Assembly (NCBI RefSeq): GCF_000758925.1
Contig: NZ_JRNC01000033.1
Location: 1 to 64,000, forward strand
Direction: 5' to 3'
Source: Prevotella sp. S7-1-8
GTDB taxonomy: Bacteria > Bacteroidota > Bacteroidia > Bacteroidales > Bacteroidaceae
Length of the DNA stretch: 64,000 nt
The notes beneath the pieces were generated by a model, which did not search any database, was not told where the DNA came from, and saw nothing but the letters and a program-made list of their open reading frames with translations. This document shows positions 44,974 to 52,338 of this stretch, one piece after another. How positions within the stretch are numbered: position 1 is the first letter of the stretch; every line of letters starts with the position of its first letter. A program made the translations under genes and the position numbers.

Positions 44974-46308
44974 TTATCCAAAATAAACAGGCCACAACTC
45001 TTGTATTCGCATAGCGATGTTGTAAGCCAATACAGGTGGCACGGCGTTTCCAATAATTTTATATGCTCCCGAGGAACTTAACAAAAAGCCTTGGGAGCCT
45101 TGTCGCTTTATCACAAAACGATAATCCGGAGGAAACGTCTGGATGAGCGCGCACTCCCTTGGAGTGAGCCTCCTCTCTATCATTCCGTTGGCCAACTCCA
45201 CTGCGTGCTTTCCGCCATGCTCGGCCGACAGTCGCCTGAACTCGATGTTTCCGTGGTGCTCCGAGCGAATGGTTGGTCCCAATCCATCAAGTTTTATCTC
45301 AATTTGGCCTTGACTGCCGTTGGACAAGTATTTCGCTTTCGAATATACTTGTTGCGCTGGGTCCACGCTGTACGCTGGCTCCTCAATATCTTTCAACACG
45401 TCAAACGTCGCGACTGGAGCCAACAGGTCCTTGCCCTTGGCCGTGTAAGAATGGGTAGGAGTAGGGTATGGGTTAAGAGCGTCTGGAATGTCGTCGGAAG
45501 TCAGTGCCGCCAAGGCTTCGGGCCTGAGGGCGTCCCGGCGAATGCCAATGAAGATGACGCGCTCTCTCGATTCGGGCACTCCATAGTTGGCTGCGTGCAG
45601 CACTTGTGGGTTTAGCACGATGTACCCATTGCCGTCAGCTGTTGAGAAATCACGCTGGATGATATCCTTGACATTGCCAAGGTTGGCCAATCCCTTGACA
45701 TTCTCGGCTATGAACATCTTGGGCCTAACTATGTCGACGACTTGTTTCATCCAGTAATACAGCTTTCCTCGGCTTTCCTCGGATGGCTTTCCGTCACCGC
45801 GAGCTTTCCCCCAGTCGTCTTTTTGCGAGTCGAAGCCTTTACGTTTGCCAGCCACGCTAAAGTCTTGGCATGGGAAGCCTCCGGTTACAATATCTATGTT
45901 GTCGGGGAAAATGCCAGCCCCAGCCTTGTGCATTTTGACAAGCTCCACGATGCTTTCTAAATGGTAAACATCTGCGTTGTGCCCGAAACGACTCATATAA
46001 TGAGTCCATGCCGTGGCCGCCTCTGGTAGTATGTCGTTGGCAAAGACTGTGGTGAAGCGAGTCTTTTTTAGCAGACCCCAATCTTGGTTTATGCTTTGCT
46101 GAAACCCAAACTTTGGGGATATGGATTTCTTGTGCGCTATGAAGTTTCCCTCAAACCCAAGGTCCATGCCTCCACAGCCTGAGAATAGCGACAAAACCCT
46201 GATTTGGTTTCTATCCTTGGGTATAGGGCGTTTGAACACAATGGGAATTTGTGATTCGCGTACTAAATCCGATTCGGAACATAGAAGGCTGTGTCTGTTT
46301 TCTTTCAA
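44974..46308 (-). CDS. dcm: DNA (cytosine-5-)-methyltransferase
   Basis: 444 residues from TTG 46308. No nearer ATG exists before motif I, and the promoter lies 30 bases upstream. C5-methylase motifs in order are I VLSLFSGCGGMDLGFEG (38-54), IV GGFPCQDFS with catalytic Cys147, VI AENVKGL (ENV 202-204), VIII ESRERVIFIG and X IGNAVPPVLAYNIA at the end. The target-recognition region lies between VIII and X (about 260-380). It methylates cytosine within an unknown site. A partner restriction-type ORF follows it and a vsr gene diverges from it, the usual company of a type II system. A 55-residue stretch rich in Lys between motifs I and III is an insertion. Confidence 0.92.
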   Translation of the reverse strand: MKENRHSLLCSESDLVRESQIPIVFKRPIPKDRNQIRVLSLFSGCGGMDLGFEGNFIAHKKSISPKFGFQQSINQDWGLLKKTRFTTVFANDILPEAATAWTHYMSRFGHNADVYHLESIVELVKMHKAGAGIFPDNIDIVTGGFPCQDFSVAGKRKGFDSQKDDWGKARGDGKPSEESRGKLYYWMKQVVDIVRPKMFIAENVKGLANLGNVKDIIQRDFSTADGNGYIVLNPQVLHAANYGVPESRERVIFIGIRRDALRPEALAALTSDDIPDALNPYPTPTHSYTAKGKDLLAPVATFDVLKDIEEPAYSVDPAQQVYSKAKYLSNGSQGQIEIKLDGLGPTIRSEHHGNIEFRRLSAEHGGKHAVELANGMIERRLTPRECALIQTFPPDYRFVIKRQGSQGFLLSSSGAYKIIGNAVPPVLAYNIAMRIQELWPVYFG

Positions 46309-46337
46309 TGCTGGCGGTTTTATGGTGAGTGTTAAGA

Positions 46338-46345
46338 CAAAGATA
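46338..46345 (-). promoter_or_regulatory. -7 element of the methyltransferase promoter
   Basis: On the minus strand TATCTTTG (46345-46338), about 30 bases before the TTG start. The -33 box is weak. Together with the vsr -7 box it forms a compact divergent promoter of about 60 bases. Confidence 0.5.
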
Positions 46346-46387
46346 CCACTTTTTGGTTGTTATCCGAAAGGTTTCTTGTTTTTTTTA

Positions 46388-46395
46388 TACTTTTG
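46388..46395 (+). promoter_or_regulatory. -7 element of the vsr promoter
   Basis: TACTTTTG at 46388-46395. The expected start of transcription near 46402 rules out the earlier in-frame codons and supports GTG 46424. Confidence 0.5.
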
Positions 46396-46423
46396 TCGGT
46401 ACGAAAACATCCTCGAAAAGAAA

Positions 46424-46939
46424 GTGAAAGAAAATGTAAGGAGTAGAATTATGGCCTCTGTACACAGTTCGGGAACGAAGCCCGAGATGATCGTGAGAAG
46501 GTTCTTGTTCTCGCGAGGGTACAGGTATCGACTGAACAGCCCTCGTCTGCCGGGACGTCCTGATTTGGTACTTCGAAAGTATCGGACCTGCATTTTTGTA
46601 AATGGTTGTTTTTGGCATGGGCATGATTGCAAGGAGTTCAGGATGCCCAAGACCAACACAGACTTTTGGATTAGGAAGATTACAAGAAACAAGCAACGTG
46701 ACAAAGAGGTGCAAAAGAAACTCGCCCAAATGGGCTGGCATTGCGTCACGGTGTGGGAATGTGAGCTGAAGGGCGAGTCGCGCGAGGCCACCTTGCGCTC
46801 CTTGGCCTTCACGCTTAACCATATATTCTTGCAGGACCGCGCGACGCGTTATCCTACCTTGGAAGAAGATGGGCAAGTGGGTATGGCGGCCGAGCCAGCT
46901 CCAGATGGGTCTGTGACTAATGGAACGATGCGCGGGTGA
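46424..46939 (+). CDS. vsr: Very short patch repair (Vsr) mismatch endonuclease
   Basis: 171 residues from GTG 46424. A longer frame to 46121 runs through the divergent promoter and is rejected. Vsr motifs are SSGTKPEMIVRRFLFSRGYRYRL, the catalytic Asp47 in LPGRPDLVL, the zinc/metal region FVNGCFWHGHDC with its His residues, and the tail NKQRDKEVQKKLAQMGWHCVTVWECEL. Vsr nicks next to T:G mismatches produced when 5-methylcytosine deaminates. A gene beside a C5-methyltransferase is thus expected. The C-terminal 30 residues (EEDGQVGMAAEPAPDGS) are an unusual low-complexity extension. Confidence 0.93.
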   Translation: MKENVRSRIMASVHSSGTKPEMIVRRFLFSRGYRYRLNSPRLPGRPDLVLRKYRTCIFVNGCFWHGHDCKEFRMPKTNTDFWIRKITRNKQRDKEVQKKLAQMGWHCVTVWECELKGESREATLRSLAFTLNHIFLQDRATRYPTLEEDGQVGMAAEPAPDGSVTNGTMRG

Positions 46940-47108
46940 TATAATGTTGATACGTGTCGTCAAGGTTTCCCAATCCGTGAATATTGCCAGGCTGTATATA
47001 AAAAATCACAGAAAAAGGTACGTTCGATAGGCGTGTTCTACAGCGATTAAGAGGAAAGATTTAATGTTTTCTTTGTCGTCACGAGTGGCTCGCCGCGGCT
47101 TCGTGACG

Positions 47109-47380
47109 CCATTGGTGTCTATTCGTCTTGCGTGTGAGCGTTAAAGGCATTGCCTTTAGGTCTCAATCGGTTCGCGTTTAGAGCCTGATCGATAGGCGAT
47201 TGAGTGCTTAAGACAAATCGAGGAGTGCCTTGTTTTCAGAAAATTTCTTAACAAAGATTGCAACATGTTGCGTGATAGCGTGTTGCGAAAATCGCTTGTT
47301 TTTTGCCTATTTGCGCACAGGGAGCCTCACGCTCGCGAATAGGCGAGTTGTGAGCGGTGTTTTGTTAGATTTTTTCAACG
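47109..47380 (+). repeat. Composite structured intergenic repeat, copy 3
   Basis: CCATTGG (47109-47115), GCGTTTAG (47174-47181), a stem-loop with arms GCCTATTTGCGC (47305-47316) and CTCGCGAATAGGCGA (47332-47346), then TGTTTTGTTAGATTTTTTCAA (47359-47378). It lies downstream of vsr and in the same direction. Confidence 0.7.
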
Positions 47381-47764
47381 TTTTTACAAGTGATAAAAAT
47401 GGGTGTAAGCGTCAACGATGCCAGGTTAATGATGTACCCAGCGTAAGCGAATGACGCTCAGGAGGTTTTGCGACCATCCGAAATACGATCACCTTGGGTT
47501 ATGGCGCCGTGCATGATCGTGGCGGCCATGTTGTACGCCATGCGTGGCGACGCTTCCACGGCACTCCGTGTGGCCGCCGTTTATGGGATGGCGTGGGGTG
47601 TGACGCCATTTTACCGCAGGTCCCGTTGGTAACCGCGAGCGTGGAGGAGCAACCCACGATGGAGCCAATGGAGGCGGCGGGGTATGGTGGCGTCCACAAG
47701 CGTAATTAAACATTGTTAACTATGATGCGGCAAGATAAAGCATGGCGTTGTGGTATATTTTCAT

Positions 47765-47772
47765 TATATTTG
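47765..47772 (+). promoter_or_regulatory. -7 element of the antiporter promoter
   Basis: TATATTTG followed by C. The -33 partner is not at standard spacing. The start at 47849 is 77 bases further on. Confidence 0.45.
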
Positions 47773-47848
47773 CGAGACGTAAAGGCGATTGACACGCTGC
47801 GCGAAAGGTCGGCAATCTCGATTTTACTTATTCATCTTATTATTTGTC

Positions 47849-49357
47849 ATGCTTACATTCACTACCGAGAATATATTTCTCCTTGGCTCGTTGCTTGTAT
47901 TGGTTAGCATCATTATCAGCAAAACCGGGTATCGTTTTGGCATTCCAACGTTGCTGCTGTTTTTGTTCACGGGCATGCTTTTTGGAAGCGATGGCATGGG
48001 CATGCAGTTTGACAGTCCGAAAGACGCGCAGTTCATAGGCATGATAGCGCTGAGCGTCATTTTGTTTTCGGGTGGCATGGACACCAAGTTCAAGGATATC
48101 AAGCCCATCTTGTCTCCCGGCATAGTCCTTGCCACGTTGGGCGTGGTGTTGACAGCCGCGCTTGCTGGCTTGTTTATTTTCGCGCTCTTCGCTTGGTTTG
48201 GCATGGACACTCGGTTGTCGCTGATGGTCTCGCTTTTGCTGGCCGCCACGATGTCCTCCACTGATTCGGCCTCGGTTTTCAGCCTGTTGAGGACGCAAGA
48301 GATAGGCCTTAAACATAAGATACGCCCCATTTTGGAGCTTGAGAGTGGCAGCAACGACCCCATGGCCTACATGCTTACCATAGCGTTGATGAACGTGGTG
48401 CTCTCCGGAGTAGACTTCAGCGCGCGAACGTTGCTGTTCGAACTGGGCGAGCAGTTTCTTTTGGGAGGCGCCTTGGGCTATGGCGCCGGCAGGTTTGCCG
48501 TGCTTCTCGTTAATCGCATCAACCTGCCCAACGCCGCGCTCTATCCGGTGTTGCTGCTGAGCATGGTGTTTATCACTTTCACGCTGACAGACACGCTGCA
48601 TGGCAATGGTTATTTGGCCGTGTACGTAGCCGGCTTGGTGGTGGGCAACAGCAGGCTCTCTTATCGGCAAGAGATGGAGACGTTTCTCAACGGTTTGACA
48701 TGGCTTTTGCAGATAGTGCTATTTCTCACGCTCGGCCTGTTGGTCAACCCGGTGGAGCTGGTGGGGGTGGCACCGTTGGCATTGGCTATAAGCGTGTTCA
48801 TGATTTTGGTGGCGCGGCCGGTGAGCGTGTTTGTCTGTTTGTTGCCCTTTCGCAAAATACCCACGCGCGGCAAGGTTTTCATTTCTTGGGTGGGACTTCG
48901 CGGAGCGGTACCCATCATTTTTGCCACGTACCCCATGATCAATGGGGTGAGTGGCGCCAACCTGCTGTTTAATATCGTGTTTTTCATTACCTTGGTGTCG
49001 TTAATCGTGCAGGGAAGCACCATCGGCGTGATGGCCAGGAAGCTGCGTTTGGACATGCCGATTGAGAAAACGGGCAACGAGTTTGGCGTGGAGATACCCG
49101 AGGAGCTTGGCCCGAGGCTCCATGAGATAACCCTTCGGGAGGACATGATTGTCAACGGCAACCTGCTCTCGCAGATGGATATAGCCGAGGGCACGCTCGT
49201 GATGATGGTGAAAAGAGGCAAAAGTATCATCGTGCCCAATGGCCAGTTGCCCATGGAAGTGGGAGACATATTGCTCTGCCTGACCAACAACGCGGCGCAA
49301 AAAACGCGCGGAGAAGCTGGCGTCACGACCCGAGTGAACAACCCTAAACAAACTTAA
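47849..49357 (+). CDS. Potassium/proton antiporter, CPA1 NhaP2/CvrA type
   Basis: 502 residues from ATG 47849 (MLTFTTENIFLLGSLLVLVS). An earlier ATG would add 20 non-homologous residues. Twelve or so membrane spans are visible. The ion-binding region is ATMSSTDSASVFSLL with Asp, followed by LELESGSNDPMAYMLT. Another landmark is GRLxLRGAVPIIFAT-like sequence in WVGLRGAVPIIFATYPM. The C-terminal 130 residues form a TrkA-C/RCK-type regulatory domain (LREDMIVNGNLLSQMDIAEGTLVMMVKRG). It exchanges K+ (or Na+) for protons in the inner membrane. It stands alone. Confidence 0.9.
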   Translation: MLTFTTENIFLLGSLLVLVSIIISKTGYRFGIPTLLLFLFTGMLFGSDGMGMQFDSPKDAQFIGMIALSVILFSGGMDTKFKDIKPILSPGIVLATLGVVLTAALAGLFIFALFAWFGMDTRLSLMVSLLLAATMSSTDSASVFSLLRTQEIGLKHKIRPILELESGSNDPMAYMLTIALMNVVLSGVDFSARTLLFELGEQFLLGGALGYGAGRFAVLLVNRINLPNAALYPVLLLSMVFITFTLTDTLHGNGYLAVYVAGLVVGNSRLSYRQEMETFLNGLTWLLQIVLFLTLGLLVNPVELVGVAPLALAISVFMILVARPVSVFVCLLPFRKIPTRGKVFISWVGLRGAVPIIFATYPMINGVSGANLLFNIVFFITLVSLIVQGSTIGVMARKLRLDMPIEKTGNEFGVEIPEELGPRLHEITLREDMIVNGNLLSQMDIAEGTLVMMVKRGKSIIVPNGQLPMEVGDILLCLTNNAAQKTRGEAGVTTRVNNPKQT

Positions 49358-49427
49358 AAATTCTCCTACAAATCAATATTTTGCATAATTAAGAAACAAA
49401 ATAGATGATAAATTGAATAATTCTAAG

Positions 49428-49435
49428 TAAATTTG
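49428..49435 (+). promoter_or_regulatory. -7 element of the DUF6242 promoter
   Basis: TAAATTTG followed by C, 26 bases before the start at 49462. The -33 box is weak. Confidence 0.5.
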
Positions 49436-49461
49436 CAGCTAAATTCAAAATTAAACGTGCA

Positions 49462-50829
49462 ATGATTAAGAAGTTATTGTCATGTGTACTTATGGCATCG
49501 GCCGTGGCCTCTCTCTCTTCGTGTCTTAAGGATAACGATGATGAGGTGAGATATTACGATGACACGGCTGTGACTTCATTCGCTATCACTACGGTCAACA
49601 AATACACGCACACCATGGCGAAAGATGGTGTCACGGACTCAGTGTACAAATCGAGCTATGACGCCAAGCGTCACTCATTCTATATCGACCAAGTGCGGAA
49701 GTTGGTTTACAACCCCGACTCGCTGCCATGTGGAGTGGACGCGTCCAAGGCCATTTGCGCCATCGCCACCAAGAACGGTGGGGCCGTGGTGCTGATGATG
49801 GCATCCAAGACAGGCAAGGACAGCATAGTGTATTACAATCCAAAAGACTCTTTGGACCTGACGCGGGTTCATAAGTTGCGGGTGTACAACACCAACGCCA
49901 GCGCGTACAGGGAGTATGCGCTCAAGGTGAACGTGCATCGCCAAACCGGCGAGGAGCTGACGTGGAGCCACTCTGGCGCGGAGAGCCTTGCGGGCGTGGG
50001 CGGTCGCCGGTTGGTGACGCGCCGTGGCGATGTCTTCTTGTTTGGAGTGAAAGATGGAAAGACCAGAGTTTGGAAGGGTGTGAACGGCAATTTTCAGCAG
50101 CTTGACGCCACGTTCTCAGGGTCGGCCTATAAGAACGCCGTGGCCATGGGAGACTATCTGTATCTGCTCGACGGGGGCAAGCTGACAAGGTCTGCCGATG
50201 GGACAAGCTGGCACGAGGTGTGCGAGGGAACGCGACTGGAACGGCTGGTTGGAGCGAGCGAAAAAAAAATGTACGCTTTGACGGCAGACGGCATTGTGGT
50301 TTCTGAGAACGAAGGCTCAACGTGGAAAGTGGCTACGTTGGACGACTCTCCTGACAACTTGCCGACGGAGAACGTCAACTTTATAGTGATAGCGTCTAAT
50401 ATAAACCGCCAAGCTTATAACCTGTTTGTCATAGGAACGCGCGACGGCAAGACCAAAATATGGCGAAAGGTGGAGGAAAACGCCAAAAACTCACAAGAGC
50501 AGCCGTGGGCTTACTACCCCCCAGACGACTATAATAAGCTGGAGCTGCCCGCGATTGCCAACCTGCAAGTGATAGGATACGATGGCGGGCTGCTGGCTTT
50601 GGGAGGCCATTTCGACAAGTTCTATTTCAGTGAGGACGAGGGCTTGACATGGCTTGGCAAGAAAGTGTACGACCTGCCCAAGACGTTCGGAAAGTCCGCG
50701 CGGCCGTTCAGTATGGCTCGCGACGATAAAAATATCATATACATCACCAAGGACGGCGAGCCGACCGTATGGAATGGACGGCTCGCCCGGTTGGGATGGG
50801 AGCGAAACCAAACGGAGTTCACGAAATGA
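49462..50829 (+). CDS. DUF6242 domain-containing lipoprotein
   Basis: 455 residues. The lipobox SLSSC lipidates Cys21. The first 160 residues after it are the DUF6242 N-terminal domain (TSFAITTVNKYT, FYIDQVRKLVYNPDSLPCG, Ala/Lys/Tyr rich). The rest looks like a beta-propeller of about seven blades with repeated Ser/Asp-x-Gly-x-x-Trp motifs (SADGTSWHEV, SENEGSTWKV, SEDEGLTWLG). A BNR-like propeller on an outer-membrane lipoprotein suggests ligand or glycan binding, with the ligand unknown. It overlaps the start of the next gene by four bases. Confidence 0.85.
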   Translation: MIKKLLSCVLMASAVASLSSCLKDNDDEVRYYDDTAVTSFAITTVNKYTHTMAKDGVTDSVYKSSYDAKRHSFYIDQVRKLVYNPDSLPCGVDASKAICAIATKNGGAVVLMMASKTGKDSIVYYNPKDSLDLTRVHKLRVYNTNASAYREYALKVNVHRQTGEELTWSHSGAESLAGVGGRRLVTRRGDVFLFGVKDGKTRVWKGVNGNFQQLDATFSGSAYKNAVAMGDYLYLLDGGKLTRSADGTSWHEVCEGTRLERLVGASEKKMYALTADGIVVSENEGSTWKVATLDDSPDNLPTENVNFIVIASNINRQAYNLFVIGTRDGKTKIWRKVEENAKNSQEQPWAYYPPDDYNKLELPAIANLQVIGYDGGLLALGGHFDKFYFSEDEGLTWLGKKVYDLPKTFGKSARPFSMARDDKNIIYITKDGEPTVWNGRLARLGWERNQTEFTK

Positions 50830-51509
50830 TGAGAACGCTCCCGCTGGTCTTTATGATGGCGATGGGCTTTGCCGCTCCGCTGAGAGCGCAGGACGATCCG
50901 GAATATCGCATGGAGATTGGGGCGGGAGTTGGCGTGGCTGGATACCTTGGAGACTTCAACGGTAGCCTTGTTAAAAACCTCCAACCATGTGCCACCGCGT
51001 TGGGACGGTATGTCATAGACCCATACATGGCGCTCAAACTGAACGTGGCATGCGGCAAGATGAAAGGCTCGTCGGCCAACGCGGGAACATACTATCCAGA
51101 TTTTGCCAACGCGCCTTACACGTTTGCCAACACGCTGTATGAAATGTGTTTGACCTATGAGTACAATTTTTGGCCCTATGGCACTGGACGCGATTATAGA
51201 GGCGCCAAGCGGATAACGCCGTTTGTCTTCGCGGGCATCGGCACTACGTACGTAGATCAAGCTGGCAAGAGCGAGATGGCCATGAACGTGCCATTGGGGT
51301 TCGGCGTGAAATACAAGGTGGCGCGCCGGCTGAACGTGGGGGTGGAGTGGGGTGTCCATTTTGCCCAAACCGACAGGATAGACGGTGTGAAAGATCCTTA
51401 CCATGTGGTGAGTGGAGGACTGTTCAAGAACACTGATTGCTACCACGCGCTGACGATTACCGTGAGCTATAGTTTCATGCCAAAGTGTACAACATGCAAT
51501 AAGGAATAG
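50826..51509 (+). CDS. DUF6089/PorG-like outer membrane protein
   Basis: 227 residues from the ATG at 50826, which shares ATGA with the upstream stop. The signal peptide (MMAMGFAAPLRA|Q) precedes a barrel-like body: EIGAGVGVAGYLGDFNGSL, RYVIDPYMALKLNVACGKM, ITPFVFAGIGTTYV and VPLGFGVKYKVARRLNVGVEWGV. This pattern is that of DUF6089/PorG-type proteins, found next to uppS and bamA across Bacteroidota. In Porphyromonas, PorG is part of type IX secretion. Whether a type IX system exists here cannot be judged from the window. The protein ends in a Cys pair (KCTTCNKE), unusual for a barrel terminus. Confidence 0.83.
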   Translation: MMRTLPLVFMMAMGFAAPLRAQDDPEYRMEIGAGVGVAGYLGDFNGSLVKNLQPCATALGRYVIDPYMALKLNVACGKMKGSSANAGTYYPDFANAPYTFANTLYEMCLTYEYNFWPYGTGRDYRGAKRITPFVFAGIGTTYVDQAGKSEMAMNVPLGFGVKYKVARRLNVGVEWGVHFAQTDRIDGVKDPYHVVSGGLFKNTDCYHALTITVSYSFMPKCTTCNKE

Positions 51510-51513
51510 AAAT

Positions 51514-52257
51514 ATGGCACAACTCGATATGACAAGGATACCCCGCCACATCGCCATCATCATGGACGGCAATGGGCGTTGGGCCTCGGAGCGAGGCAGG
51601 GAGCGAAGCTTCGGCCATCAGGCTGGCGTTGACACCGTGCGCCGCATCACCTCTGAGTGTACCCGATTGGGAGTGAAATACCTCACCCTTTACACTTTCT
51701 CGACAGAGAATTGGAGCAGGCCCGAAGACGAAGTAAGCGCGCTCATGGGGCTCGTGCTAAGCTCTTTGGAAGACGAGATCTTTATGAAGAACGACGTGAG
51801 GTTCCAAGTTGTGGGTGAGATGGAGCGTTTGCCCAAGCCCGTGCAAGACAAATTGCGCGAGACAATGGAGCATACCGCCCAAAACTCCGCCATGACAATG
51901 GTGGTGGCCTTGAGCTACAGCGCGCGTTGGGAAATCACCAAGGCCGTGAGAGATATAGCCCGGTCGGTCAGGGATGGCGAAATGAATGTCGATGATATAA
52001 CCGAGGATACGGTGGGCCGGTACATGGCAACCAACTTCATGCCAGACCCTGAGCTGCTCATAAGGACGGGTGGAGAGCTGAGAATCTCAAATTTCCTGCT
52101 TTGGCAAATAGCCTATTCCGAACTGTATTTTTGTGATACATTCTGGCCTGATTTTGGCGAGGAGGACTTGCGTGAGGCCATCGCCAACTATCAAAAACGG
52201 CAGAGACGCTTCGGGAAAACAGAGGCGCAGGCGGAACTCGCGAATGACAATAAATAA
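51514..52257 (+). CDS. uppS: Isoprenyl transferase (undecaprenyl diphosphate synthase)
   Basis: 247 residues. The diphosphate-binding opening HIAIIMDGNGRWASERG carries catalytic Asp18. The core contains FGHQAGVDTVRRI, YTFSTENWSRP and the final LIRTGGELRISNFLLWQIAYSELYF substrate pocket. It builds the C55 lipid carrier for peptidoglycan and LPS sugars from farnesyl diphosphate and isopentenyl diphosphate. It starts four bases after the porG-like gene and lies before bamA, a conserved envelope-biogenesis order. Confidence 0.96.
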   Translation: MAQLDMTRIPRHIAIIMDGNGRWASERGRERSFGHQAGVDTVRRITSECTRLGVKYLTLYTFSTENWSRPEDEVSALMGLVLSSLEDEIFMKNDVRFQVVGEMERLPKPVQDKLRETMEHTAQNSAMTMVVALSYSARWEITKAVRDIARSVRDGEMNVDDITEDTVGRYMATNFMPDPELLIRTGGELRISNFLLWQIAYSELYFCDTFWPDFGEEDLREAIANYQKRQRRFGKTEAQAELANDNK

Positions 52258-52338
52258 TGAAAACAAGATTATAAAGGTATGATAGGTGCTTGCGCCAGTT
52301 ACAAACGACCATCACCTGAGACCTAACACCTATATATC

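Larger units (their letters stand above)
46940..47848. other. Long intergenic region with repeat copy 3
   Basis: About 900 bases with no convincing gene. It holds the composite repeat (47109-47380), an inverted repeat CTCAATCG...CGATTGAG (47162-47204) within it, and a GC-rich stretch at 47495-47705 crowded with GCCAT/ATGGC palindromes. A -7 box TATATTTG for the next gene is at 47765-47772. Confidence 0.45.

Noticed and set aside
46121-46423. N-terminal extension of vsr to an earlier ATG
   Set aside because: It overlaps the methyltransferase gene and both divergent promoters. The vsr transcript should start after it.
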